This document shows positions 53,745 through 62,036 of a DNA stretch of 64,000 nucleotides, in pieces. The DNA comes from Arcticibacter eurypsychrophilus (GTDB lineage: Bacteria > Bacteroidota > Bacteroidia > Sphingobacteriales > Sphingobacteriaceae), in contig NZ_MDFN01000013.1 of the NCBI RefSeq assembly GCF_001730525.1, positions 62,001 to 126,000 on the forward strand, read 5' to 3'. The position numbers and the translations under genes were made by a program. How positions within the stretch are numbered: the first letter of the stretch is position 1; every line of letters begins with the position of its first letter. A model generated the notes under the pieces. It made no database searches and had not been told where the DNA came from. It saw only the letters and a list, made by a program, of their open reading frames with translations.

Positions 53745-54245
53745 ATGTACAGAAATATTTACAATTTTATAACAGACTGGAAGAATGAGACAGAAGGTAC
53801 CGTTAAAGTATTCTCATTAATTACAGAAGAAACACGTCAGGTAAAAATTCATGAACATGTACGCTCATTGGAACGACTGGCATGGCATTTAACTCAAACC
53901 ATTACAGAAATGGGACACAAAGCAGGATTATTCCCTGTTGATCATTTAGAGAATAGTCCTACGCCTGAATCTATTTCCGAACTTGTAAGTACCTATCAGG
54001 ATTATTGTGAACAGCTTAGCAAGGCAGTAAATTCAAAATGGACTAATTCTTCTCTTGAGGATAAAGTAAACATGTACGGTGAAGAATGGGAAAAGGGTAA
54101 GATATTGCAGGTACTGATTATACATCAAACACATCACCGTGGACAAATGACTGTGATTATGCGGATGCTTGGACTTCCTGTTCCAGGAATTTATGGACCA
54201 TCAAAAGAAGAGTGGGCCAATATGGGAATGCAGGCTATGGAATAG
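53745..54245 (+). CDS. DinB-like four-helix protein
   Basis: A 166-residue DinB/YfiT-superfamily protein, a four-helix bundle that usually holds one divalent metal through three His. The likely ligands are His in LAWHLTQT and the pair in LIIHQTHHRGQM, the normal DinB signature HxxxH-R-G/A-Q. Members include bacillithiol- or mycothiol-dependent transferases, but the function of this branch is not known. It stands alone and is closed by the terminator at 54307-54352. Confidence 0.9.
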   Translation: MYRNIYNFITDWKNETEGTVKVFSLITEETRQVKIHEHVRSLERLAWHLTQTITEMGHKAGLFPVDHLENSPTPESISELVSTYQDYCEQLSKAVNSKWTNSSLEDKVNMYGEEWEKGKILQVLIIHQTHHRGQMTVIMRMLGLPVPGIYGPSKEEWANMGMQAME

Positions 54246-54306
54246 TTGTTTTTTCCAATTGACTGTTTATTTTAAAAGATTTAACTGGTTATTTTCAAAG
54301 ATGATT

Positions 54307-54352
54307 AAAAGTAGCTGCCTGTCGTCACCTATTATTGACAGCAGCTACTTTT
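54307..54352 (+). terminator. Intrinsic terminator after the DinB-like gene
   Basis: AAAAGTAGCTGC (54307-54318) pairs with GCAGCTACTTTT (54341-54352), and TGTC/GACA extend the stem after a one-base bulge. A T-run follows. It lies 61 bases after the dinB-like stop. Confidence 0.85.
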
Positions 54353-54710
54353 TGGTCTTAGCATCCGTGTAGTCTTTCCATTTAACCAACGAATCATATC
54401 AACTTTTTGTAGAACCTGTTTCAAAAACATTAACAATTCTTTCTGTTTTATCTTTGGTGATAATGGTCATCATGTTACAAGTATTTCCAGTAAATTCATA
54501 AAAATCCTGCAATCCTTAAATAGCTAGTAGTAGTCACTAAATGAAATTAATAAATTTCGGAATGGGCTATACTAGTAAGATTTCATCAATCAGCCCTTAT
54601 TTTTGGGTAATGACATCATCGTTATTACCAGCATCTACTTTTAATTTTCCTGATAAGTTAAAAGTAAACAATAAAGCTTTTACCGTGATGTGCGTTTTTC
54701 CATTAAAGTT
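54353..54710 (-). other. 358-base interval with possible coding debris
   Basis: No complete gene is present. Two minus-strand stretches read like protein ends without starts: one ends at TAA 54597-54599 (FNGKTHITVKALLFTFNLSG, then KLKVDAGNNDDVITQK), the other ends at TGA 54399-54401 (LQDFYEFTGNTCNMMTIITK, then DKTERIVNVFETGSTKS). They may be the ends of one decayed gene in two frames. I cannot name a family. The interval could equally be non-coding. Confidence 0.3.
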
Positions 54711-55721
54711 TTAAAGTGACGACCTTTCAATTAATTTGCATGAATTGCGAACCTGTTTAAATTCTTTATTCAGAATTAGGGTAGCAGCAGTATTCCCCAT
54801 TTCTTCAAAGTTGGTGGTTATAACGGTTATGTCTAACAATTCCTTTAGTACCGTTTCATTGAATGAGATAATTCCAATATCAGTTCCCAATTTTAATCCT
54901 TTAGACCTGACCATCTTGATTAGATCTGCCAGAGCAGACTCAGTAAGGGTAAGAAATACCTGTCCCTTTTTTAATTGAACTCGGTCGACATCAGGAACGA
55001 TAGCAAATTTCTTTTTATAATCCTTACAAAACTGCTTGATTCCATCCAGCGTTTCAATAGGATGATTGTTTAATTCCGGAAATACGATTGTAATGCTTTT
55101 GTATTTTTGAAGCGATTTTTCTGCTGACAACAATGCTTCATAAATATCCCGTTTAAAATCCTGATATACGGCAATATGGGCCTCGTCATCCAATAAAACA
55201 TTCTTATCAAGGATCACTAACTCATGAGGAGGGATACTTTTTAACACCGGCATATAATCTTTAGGATCAGCGTCATGAAAGAAATGAGGCATGATGACGT
55301 AATAGTGATATTTTCCCTTGTTATGATCTAATATTTCTTTTAAAAGTTTGGGATCATAATGATGGATCTGAAGGTCGACTTTGGCTTTAGTACCGAGTTT
55401 TTTTAGAAAGGAATAATATACTTCCTTTTTGTAGGAGCTCATTTTATTTAATACCATTAGGATATTTAGTCTATCCTGAACCCTTTCAGCTACATAATTT
55501 CCTTTTCCGGGAACGGATATTAGAAATCCTTTTTCTTTCAGTCTGGAATAAGCCTTTTCAACCGTATCTCTGGCAATTTGATGCTGTTTACTAAAATCAT
55601 TAATTGAAGGAAGGCGCTCATCTTTTTTTAAAACTCCCTTTTCAATGTCCCGTATAAGTGCCTGTACAATCTGTTTAATCTTAGGTAATTTATCATTAGG
55701 GTCAATCAATAATTTATGCAT
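54711..55721 (-). CDS. GntR-type regulator with LacI-like ligand-binding domain
   Basis: A 336-residue regulator. The N-terminal winged helix is of GntR type: KLPKIKQIVQALIRDIEKGVLKKDERLPSINDFSKQHQIARDTVEKAYSRLKEKGFLISVPGKGNYV. The C-terminal 260 residues form a periplasmic-binding-protein-like sugar sensor (LNILMVLNKMSSYKKEVYYSFLKKLG, GLKLGTDIGIISFNETVLKELLDITVITTNFEEMGNTAATLIL). Such proteins often control sugar catabolic genes in Bacteroidota. A TTG at 55739 in the same frame overlaps the -7 promoter element, so the ATG at 55721 is the start. The nearby decayed carbohydrate genes could be former targets. Confidence 0.92.
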   Translation of the reverse strand: MHKLLIDPNDKLPKIKQIVQALIRDIEKGVLKKDERLPSINDFSKQHQIARDTVEKAYSRLKEKGFLISVPGKGNYVAERVQDRLNILMVLNKMSSYKKEVYYSFLKKLGTKAKVDLQIHHYDPKLLKEILDHNKGKYHYYVIMPHFFHDADPKDYMPVLKSIPPHELVILDKNVLLDDEAHIAVYQDFKRDIYEALLSAEKSLQKYKSITIVFPELNNHPIETLDGIKQFCKDYKKKFAIVPDVDRVQLKKGQVFLTLTESALADLIKMVRSKGLKLGTDIGIISFNETVLKELLDITVITTNFEEMGNTAATLILNKEFKQVRNSCKLIERSSL

Positions 55722-55736
55722 TGGGATTAGGTTTGT

Positions 55737-55796
55737 CAAAATTAAGCATTAGTTTTAATTTTATCAAATAGCTATTCATTTGCTGAATAGCTATTT
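55737..55796 (-). promoter_or_regulatory. Promoter and palindromic operator of the GntR gene
   Basis: On the minus strand, TTTG (55765-55768) and TAATTTTG (55737-55744) are separated by 20 bases, a good Bacteroidota promoter. The -33 element lies inside a perfect inverted repeat, AAATAGCTATTCA at 55766-55778 and TGAATAGCTATTT at 55784-55796, with a five-base centre. Self-repression by the GntR protein is likely from this geometry. Confidence 0.7.
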
Positions 55797-55843
55797 CAAG
55801 GGAACTAAAACATTTAGTTAAGCATAAGTATCTATTTCAGCTT

Positions 55844-56488
55844 TTAATTCGCGAATTTCTTTGCTAACAAATAGCACAAATAAGTAAATGCAGGGGCGAA
55901 AACTACATCAATAGTATAGTGGGCATGTTGCACCAGCACCAGCAACCCCATTAAAGTAGTGGTAATAAGGGCGAGTCGTTTGTCACTTTTCTTTTGGAGT
56001 ATCAGGAAAAACAAGAATTGGGTTGCTGTGTGTCCTGAGTAAAACAAATCTTTAGTGACATAGGTAGCTCCGTAAAACAGATCCGTAATGGGATCCCATA
56101 TGTCAATTAAACCTTCAGGTGGATTAAGAGGTACCAAAGAAATTGTAATAAACCTTGAAATATTCAGTACAATAATTTCATACATTAAGTTTAGAAGCAA
56201 TGTAGGACTTTGCACCACTCTTATCATCGAAAAGATCGCCATTCCCCAGGTAATGGTAAAAATAGGTATAGAGACATCTGTTGCAGGAACATTAATCAGC
56301 AACCAGTCATTGTACGCATAACCCTGTCGGGCTTCTATGTACTGATAAAAAATAGGAAAAACCGGGGTAAGGCATAACATCATGGCTATGGCCAATAGCA
56401 GCTTTTGCTTAAAAAGAGATTCGGACCAGGCAAGAGCCCATCTTCCAGACAGGGAAGCATTGATGATGTTAACTTTCTTATCGTTCAT
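55844..56488 (-). CDS. PAP2-like membrane phosphatase
   Basis: A 214-residue integral membrane protein with about six helices. Two conserved parts of the PAP2/sphingomyelin-synthase-like fold are visible near the C-terminus: YSGHTATQFLF (the S-G-H-T/S motif with catalytic His) and HAHYTIDVVFAPAF (the H-x3-D type motif). The usual first motif (K-x6-RP) is not obvious, so it fits the PAP2_C/sphingomyelin synthase-like branch. It may remove phosphate from, or transfer headgroups to, lipids. The ATG at 56488 is chosen; an in-frame GTG at 56497 lies within an inverted repeat TCACAT-AA-ATGTGA (56494-56507). Confidence 0.82.
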   Translation of the reverse strand: MNDKKVNIINASLSGRWALAWSESLFKQKLLLAIAMMLCLTPVFPIFYQYIEARQGYAYNDWLLINVPATDVSIPIFTITWGMAIFSMIRVVQSPTLLLNLMYEIIVLNISRFITISLVPLNPPEGLIDIWDPITDLFYGATYVTKDLFYSGHTATQFLFFLILQKKSDKRLALITTTLMGLLVLVQHAHYTIDVVFAPAFTYLCYLLAKKFAN

Positions 56489-56774
56489 TAATTTCACATA
56501 AATGTGAGATAAATTTTATGTTAAGGAGGTGCCAAATATAGAAGTAATAGGGATCAATAATAATTTAATATCGAATGGTTTCGAAATGAGAGTTGTAAGC
56601 TATTGAAAATCGAATCGAAAAGCAAAAGCAACAGATAGTAAGAAAACTTGTTATTAATTTGAAAACCATATCATTAGAAATAGAGCATTACAACTCCTTT
56701 TTAGCGACAATAATATAAGAAGAATGATCATTCCTTATTATTTTGGTCAATTCAATTTCAAAAAATCCCTTTAA

Positions 56775-56933
56775 ATGCTATTTACTGTAATATCAGGATT
56801 AACAATATCAGGTCTTTTCATTCCATTCGGAAAAGATTTCCGTACTAAATGGATTGCTGTTATAGCAATGCTGTCCATCTTATTATTTTGGTATTTATTG
56901 CAGTTTATTCCAGTAATAAGTATCTCATCGTGA
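56775..56933 (+). CDS. Possible 52-residue membrane peptide
   Basis: An ATG at 56775 opens 52 codons ending at TGA 56931-56933. The product has two hydrophobic segments (MLFTVISGLTISGLFIPFGK and KWIAVIAMLSILLFWYLLQF) joined by a short charged loop (DFRTK), a credible two-helix inner-membrane peptide. It lies in the 968-base gap between the PAP2-like gene and the SusC gene. No family is known to me. The rest of that gap upstream of the riboswitch promoter shows nothing else. Confidence 0.5.
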   Translation: MLFTVISGLTISGLFIPFGKDFRTKWIAVIAMLSILLFWYLLQFIPVISISS

Positions 56934-57083
56934 CTTAATAGCAGATAGGGATGTCATAGCTTATTTGAAGTCGGTTAAAAGAACTTAACAGTAATTACAT
57001 TTATGTAAAGCTCATAAACAGTCAGTAAAAGGTAAATAAAATAAAATTCGCACTTGTACTCTATAAAAACAATAGAATATACA

Positions 57084-57091
57084 TACATTTG
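57084..57091 (+). promoter_or_regulatory. -7 promoter element of the riboswitch-SusCD operon
   Basis: TACATTTG matches TAnnTTTG and lies 37 bases before the riboswitch. A TTG is present upstream but at 27 bases, longer than usual, so the -33 element is uncertain. Confidence 0.5.
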
Positions 57092-57120
57092 TCGCATTAC
57101 AAACACGTTCTTTTAAATAC

Positions 57121-57205
57121 TTATTAAGAAAGACCGAGGGATAAGGCCCGAAGACGTCTTAGCAACCTACGTCTGCAGGCGAAAGGTGCTAAATCCTTTC
57201 AGGAA
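57121..57205 (+). promoter_or_regulatory. SAM-I riboswitch (S-box)
   Basis: The conserved core of the class I S-adenosylmethionine riboswitch is present in order: GAGGGATAAGGCCCGAAGA, then TTAGCAACC (Bacteroidota members often have TTAGCAACC where Firmicutes have CGGCAACC), a variable hairpin loop, and AAGGTGCTAAATCC. GAAAG at 57128-57132 can pair with CTTTC at 57196-57200 to form P1. It senses SAM and normally lowers expression of sulfur amino-acid genes when SAM is high. The next genes on the strand are a poly-Cys leader frame and the SusC gene; no clear terminator follows, so the output mechanism is not evident. Confidence 0.92.
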
Positions 57206-57320
57206 TATTAATGCTACTGAAATGATAAGTGAACAGTTTCCCAATATATTAACAAAGAACATTGCTTCATTTCGTTTTCCTCTTCCCATCGTCATTTCTT
57301 GATTATTAACAAAAAAAACA

Positions 57321-57395
57321 ATGACACGAAAAACTTTTTCATCTAACTCCCCTATGTATATTCCTATAATGTGCTGTTGTTGCTGTATGCCCTGA
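57321..57395 (+). CDS. Poly-cysteine leader peptide 1
   Basis: A short frame from ATG 57321 to TGA 57393-57395 encodes 24 residues. It begins MTRKTFSSNSPM and ends IMCCCCCMP: five Cys codons in a row (TGC TGT TGT TGC TGT) flanked by Met codons. It lies 116 bases after the riboswitch and 61 bases before the SusC start, the position of an attenuation leader. Translation would stall when charged Cys-tRNA (and perhaps Met-tRNA) is scarce. Poly-Cys upstream frames that control sulfur genes are known in mycobacteria; in Bacteroidota I know of no established case. Regulation is inference. Confidence 0.75.
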   Translation: MTRKTFSSNSPMYIPIMCCCCCMP

Positions 57396-57456
57396 TCAAT
57401 CAGATCGCACCCTTCTAACAAGTGTATAATCCAGATCCTATTCAATATATATCCAT

Positions 57457-60400
57457 ATGTTTAAAAAATTATTTTTAACAGGTTTTCTTCTGTCCATACT
57501 TTTATGTCAATTAAATGCCCAATCCTCAAAGGTCGAGGGTGTAGTGCTCTCTAAATCTGATGGTTTAACGATACCTGGTGTTAGTGTTTCAATTAAAGGA
57601 AAGCCCATTGCACTTCAAACCGATGCCAATGGTAAGTTTTCAGTAAATGCTGCAGTAAATGATCTTCTTGTATTTTCTTCTATAGGGTACAACCCACAAG
57701 AAGTATTGGTTAAAGCACATTCAAGCAATCTTAAAATTGTATTGGAAGATGCACAGAACTTTTTAAATGAAGTGGTGGTAACTGCCTTAAATATTTCAAA
57801 AGAAAAGAAATCGCTAGGTTATTCCATTCAGGAAGTAAAAGGGGCACAAATTGCAGAGGCAAGGGAAAACAATTTTATTAAGGCCTTATCAGGAAAAATT
57901 GCCGGTGTACAGGTAACCAATAGCCAGGGTAATATGGGTTCAGCCCGCATCATTATTCGTGGGGAAACTTCAATTGCTGGCAACAACCAGCCTTTGTTTG
58001 TGGTCGATGGTGTACCTGTTGATAATTCGCAACAGGGCACAGGAGGCACAAGGGATTGGGCAAATGCTATTGCCGATATCAATTCGGAAGATATAGAATC
58101 TGTGAGTGTCTTAAAAGGTCCCAATGCTGCCGCTTTATATGGTTCACGCGCTGCGGCAGGTGTGATATTAATCAAAACCAAAACAGGAAAAGGAAAACAA
58201 GGAATAGGCATCACCATTAATTCAAATAATACTTTTGACCAGATTGCGCTGCTGCCAACGTATCAGAATATATACGGACAAGGAGCTGATGGAAACTTTA
58301 GCTTTAAAGATGGTAAAGGTGGGGGTGTTAATGATGGTGTAGACGAAAGCTGGGGTCCTAAAATGGACGGTCGCCTAATCCCTCAATTTAACTCCAATGG
58401 AGTCCCTGTCCCTTTTATCCCTCACCCAGACAATGTAAAAAGCTTTTTTAAAACTGGGTATTCTCTGAATAATGGGGTAGCTATAGCCAATTCAAGTGAT
58501 AATTTAGATTACCGTTTCTCTTATAATAACAGCGATCAATCGGGTATTACACCCAACACAGCAGTTGGTAAAAACAGCTTTTCCCTCAATACTTCTTATA
58601 AAATCACTCCTGAACTGACACTTACCGCAAATGCAAACTACGTAAGAACCAATACAGATAACCTGCCTAGTGCTGTATTCCGGTCTAATGGGTACATGCT
58701 CCAGTTCACTTGGTTCGGCAGGCAGGTAGACGTCTCTCAATTGAAAAAATATAAAGATGATCAGGGAAATAACATAAACTGGAATAACAGTTACTACGCC
58801 AATCCTTATTTCATCGCATATGAAAATACGGTAACCCAGTTACGCGATCGTCTTATAGGAAATGTAGGATTGAATTATAAAATCACGAAAAACCTGATCG
58901 CTAACTTCCGTACCGGTAATGATTATTATACCGATAGGCGAAAAATCAGAATTGCTTACGGTACCAGCGGAACGCCGAATGGGTCGTATGAAGAAGATGC
59001 CTATACCGTCAATGAAAACAATACAGAGTTCACATTAAACTTTAACAAAAAGCTCTCCGGCGACTTTGCCCTGGATATCCTTGGCGGTGGAAACATCCGA
59101 AGCCAATCCTTTCAGCGTAATAACCAAAAGGCTCCCCGTCTGGCTATTCCAGATGTGTATACCTTAACGAACTCCAGAGATGCACTCATTTCTTCAGGAA
59201 CCTCTACATCTTTAAAAAATTACAGTCTGTTTTCTTCTGCTCAGCTTGGTTTTCGTAATTATGCTTTCCTAAACTTAACTGCCCGTAATGACTGGTCTTC
59301 TACCCTTCCGATTGATCACCTTTCCTATTTTTACCCATCCGTAAATGCCAGTCTGGTGCTTACCGATGCCTTGAACATTCAAAGCAATATACTTACTTAT
59401 GCCAAAATACGCGGAGGCTGGTCTAAAGTAGGGAAAGATACAGATCCCTATAACCTGATTGACGCTTACGGCTTTAGTGCTCCTTTTAATGGAAATCCGC
59501 AGCTGACGTCTAATGGGATAAAAAAGAACCCTGATCTAAAACCGGAAACCACTACCTCTTCCGAGCTGGGTACTGAACTTGGATTTTTTAAGAACCGCTT
59601 GAAACTGGACTTCAGTTATTATGACATCAACAGCAGCGATCAGATCTTAAGCATTGATGTGAGTCCTACAACTGGTTACAATAAACAATTAGTGAACGCC
59701 GGAAAAATCAATAATAAGGGAGTTGAATTGCAGGTAGGCATCAACCCTATAAAAACGAAGGACTTCAGCTGGGATATAGATTTCAACTTTTCCAGAAACC
59801 GCAGTAAGGTTGTGGAACTTGACAAAGCAGGCTTCCTGACCAGTTATACGATTGGAACAAGCGGAACCGCTCAGGTACTGGCAACCGTTGGTCAACCTTA
59901 CGGAACCTTATTTGGAACAGCCTACCTGAAAGATGCAAATGGAAATACAGTAGTCAATGCAGATGGAACCCCTGCAACAGACCCTTCTTATCATATTTTA
60001 GGGAAATATACACCAGATTGGTTAGGCGGTATAACGAACCGTTTTGGATATAAAGATTTTGACCTGAGCTTCCTGATCGACGTACGTCATGGAGGAGAAA
60101 TTTACTCCAGCACAAATGCTACCGGTAAATACACCGGTATATTGGAATCCACTTTACAAGGCAGAGATGCAGAGCATGGAGGATTAACCTACACGACAGA
60201 CGATAGAATAACACATGATGATGGAATTATAGTGGATGGCGTAACTGCAAGTGGCCAAAAAAACACCCAAATAGTATCCGCACAAAGCTATTACAAAGCA
60301 CTATATAGCATTAATGAGTCAAATACTTACGATGCCTCTTATGTCAAATTAAGAGAAGTAAAACTCGGTTATGCGTTACCTAAAAAGCTAATCAGCAAGG

Positions 60401-60576
60401 TAGGGTTATATGGAGCCACCTTTTCACTGGTTGGTAGGAACCTGTGGATCATCCATAAAAACGCCCCGAATATAGATCCCGAAACAGCTTCAAGCGCTGG
60501 CAATTTTCAGGGAGTTGAATCACTGACATTACCTACAACACGCAGTTTTGGTTTTAACCTTAACCTTAAATTTTAA
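57457..60576 (+). CDS. SusC/RagA-type TonB-linked outer membrane transporter
   Basis: A 1039-residue SusC-family barrel. A signal peptide (LFLTGFLLSILLCQLNAQ) is followed by the carboxypeptidase-D-regulatory-like domain (VEGVVLSKSDGLTIPGVSVSIKGKPIALQTDANGKFSV), the plug (LNEVVVTALNISKEKKSLGYSIQEVKG, PLFVVDGVPVDNSQQG, IESVSVLKGPNAAALYGSRAAAGVILIKTK) and the barrel, ending FNLNLKF. With the SusD-like lipoprotein encoded 10 bases downstream it forms a lidded importer. SusC/D pairs are best known for glycans, but several import peptides. The SAM riboswitch and poly-Cys leader upstream point to a sulfur-containing ligand; no glycoside hydrolase is nearby. Confidence 0.95.
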   Translation: MFKKLFLTGFLLSILLCQLNAQSSKVEGVVLSKSDGLTIPGVSVSIKGKPIALQTDANGKFSVNAAVNDLLVFSSIGYNPQEVLVKAHSSNLKIVLEDAQNFLNEVVVTALNISKEKKSLGYSIQEVKGAQIAEARENNFIKALSGKIAGVQVTNSQGNMGSARIIIRGETSIAGNNQPLFVVDGVPVDNSQQGTGGTRDWANAIADINSEDIESVSVLKGPNAAALYGSRAAAGVILIKTKTGKGKQGIGITINSNNTFDQIALLPTYQNIYGQGADGNFSFKDGKGGGVNDGVDESWGPKMDGRLIPQFNSNGVPVPFIPHPDNVKSFFKTGYSLNNGVAIANSSDNLDYRFSYNNSDQSGITPNTAVGKNSFSLNTSYKITPELTLTANANYVRTNTDNLPSAVFRSNGYMLQFTWFGRQVDVSQLKKYKDDQGNNINWNNSYYANPYFIAYENTVTQLRDRLIGNVGLNYKITKNLIANFRTGNDYYTDRRKIRIAYGTSGTPNGSYEEDAYTVNENNTEFTLNFNKKLSGDFALDILGGGNIRSQSFQRNNQKAPRLAIPDVYTLTNSRDALISSGTSTSLKNYSLFSSAQLGFRNYAFLNLTARNDWSSTLPIDHLSYFYPSVNASLVLTDALNIQSNILTYAKIRGGWSKVGKDTDPYNLIDAYGFSAPFNGNPQLTSNGIKKNPDLKPETTTSSELGTELGFFKNRLKLDFSYYDINSSDQILSIDVSPTTGYNKQLVNAGKINNKGVELQVGINPIKTKDFSWDIDFNFSRNRSKVVELDKAGFLTSYTIGTSGTAQVLATVGQPYGTLFGTAYLKDANGNTVVNADGTPATDPSYHILGKYTPDWLGGITNRFGYKDFDLSFLIDVRHGGEIYSSTNATGKYTGILESTLQGRDAEHGGLTYTTDDRITHDDGIIVDGVTASGQKNTQIVSAQSYYKALYSINESNTYDASYVKLREVKLGYALPKKLISKVGLYGATFSLVGRNLWIIHKNAPNIDPETASSAGNFQGVESLTLPTTRSFGFNLNLKF

Positions 60577-60586
60577 AGAATCTACT

Positions 60587-62026
60587 ATGAACCGAAATAT
60601 ATTTCTTCTCAGCATATTCATTACAACATTAGCTGGTTTCAGTGGATGTAAAGATGAACTTTCCGATATCAATAAGAATCCAAATGAAGCAACTGTACCT
60701 CAGCCGGCTTATTTGCTCACCAGTACAATAAGAACGGCTTCAGATCAATATTGGGGGGTAACCAATAATATGGGGTCAAGCCTTCTTTTTGTTCAGCATT
60801 GGGCCATGGTGCAATATACTGATCCCGACCGCTATGTTTTTACCCCCAATAGTTTCACTAGCGGCTGGTCCAGCTGGTACGCAACCTGTATTGCACAGTT
60901 AAAAACCATTAATTCGCTTGGTGAGGCTTCTGGAAACAACAATTATCAAGGAGTTTCACTGGTACTCCAGGCATGGGTCTATTCCTTGCTGACCGAAACC
61001 TATGGAGACATTCCCTATTCTCAAGCCAATTCCATCACGGAGTACCTTACGCCTGTTTATGATAGCCAGGAAGATGTCTATAAGGGCTTATTGAATGATT
61101 TAAAACAAGCTCAAACCTTACTGAAGGTCGACGGACCGGCTATTAGCGGAGATGTTATTTATAACGGAAATATCTTAAATTGGAAGAAGCTTGCCAATTC
61201 TCTCCGCTTACGTCTTGCCCTGCGTATTGCAGACCGCCTTCCAGCAACCACTCAAACTGTCATTAATGAAATCCAACAGGAAGGAAGTGGTTATATTTCT
61301 TCAAATGCCGAAAACGCTAAACTGGACTATCAGGACGCTCCTTACCAAAACCCGGTATATCTTTCCTTTTTCACAAGGCAGGATTACAGAATCAGTAAAA
61401 CCATAGTGGACAAGCTGTTCGAGTTGAATGACCCCCGGCTTCCTGTTTATGCCACTCCAACAACAATTCCGAGTACCCAATTATACATAGGTCTTTCCAA
61501 TGGGCTTACTACAAGTGAGGCCAGTAATATTGGTTTTGACAATGTATCATTGCCTGGAGCATATTTCAGAGCAGTAAAAGCTCCTTCTGTCATTATTAGT
61601 AATGCCGAAGTATTGTTCTTTTTAGCTGAAGCCTCCAGTCGCGGTTTTATTCAGGATGATGCAGCTACATTATATAAAAATGCAATTCGCGCCTCGTTAG
61701 GACAATATGGAATAGGTACGGTTGCTACCGAACAATACATCAATCAGCCCAGCATAACATTCGATCCCATAAACTATAAAAAGTCAATTGGTGAACAAAA
61801 ATGGATTGCTCTCTTTGGACAGGGACTTGAGGCCTTTTCTGAATGGCGCCGTTTAGACTATCCACAATTAGTTCCTGCTAAAACAGGTGTGCTGGGCGGG
61901 AAGATTCCAGTACGTTTTCTTTATCCCGGAACAGAACAATCTCTAAACGGAGTTAACTATAAAGCCGCTGTGTCCCATCAAGGTGTAGATGCATTAACTA
62001 CAAAACTTTGGTTTGACGTAAATTAA
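60587..62026 (+). CDS. SusD/RagB-type surface lipoprotein
   Basis: A 479-residue partner of the SusC protein, in the SusD-like_2 group. The lipoprotein signal reads NIFLLSIFITTLAGFSGCKD (lipobox FSGC|K). Early conserved parts are DINKNPNEATVPQPAYLLTSTIRTASDQYWG and the TPR-like helices around LVLQAWVYSLLTETYGDIPYSQA; further on are VYKGLLNDLKQAQTLL and EVLFFLAEASSRGFI. The C-terminal EQKWIALFGQGLEAFSEWRRLDYP is diagnostic. It captures the ligand at the cell surface and caps the SusC barrel. The ATG at 60587 is chosen as it gives the signal peptide; an earlier in-frame GTG lies inside susC. Confidence 0.95.
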   Translation: MNRNIFLLSIFITTLAGFSGCKDELSDINKNPNEATVPQPAYLLTSTIRTASDQYWGVTNNMGSSLLFVQHWAMVQYTDPDRYVFTPNSFTSGWSSWYATCIAQLKTINSLGEASGNNNYQGVSLVLQAWVYSLLTETYGDIPYSQANSITEYLTPVYDSQEDVYKGLLNDLKQAQTLLKVDGPAISGDVIYNGNILNWKKLANSLRLRLALRIADRLPATTQTVINEIQQEGSGYISSNAENAKLDYQDAPYQNPVYLSFFTRQDYRISKTIVDKLFELNDPRLPVYATPTTIPSTQLYIGLSNGLTTSEASNIGFDNVSLPGAYFRAVKAPSVIISNAEVLFFLAEASSRGFIQDDAATLYKNAIRASLGQYGIGTVATEQYINQPSITFDPINYKKSIGEQKWIALFGQGLEAFSEWRRLDYPQLVPAKTGVLGGKIPVRFLYPGTEQSLNGVNYKAAVSHQGVDALTTKLWFDVN

Positions 62027-62036
62027 TATAACAGCT

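Noticed and set aside
57167-57445. A 92-codon minus-strand frame antisense to the riboswitch and poly-Cys leader
   Set aside because: It overlaps the well-supported riboswitch and has no family resemblance; a shadow frame.
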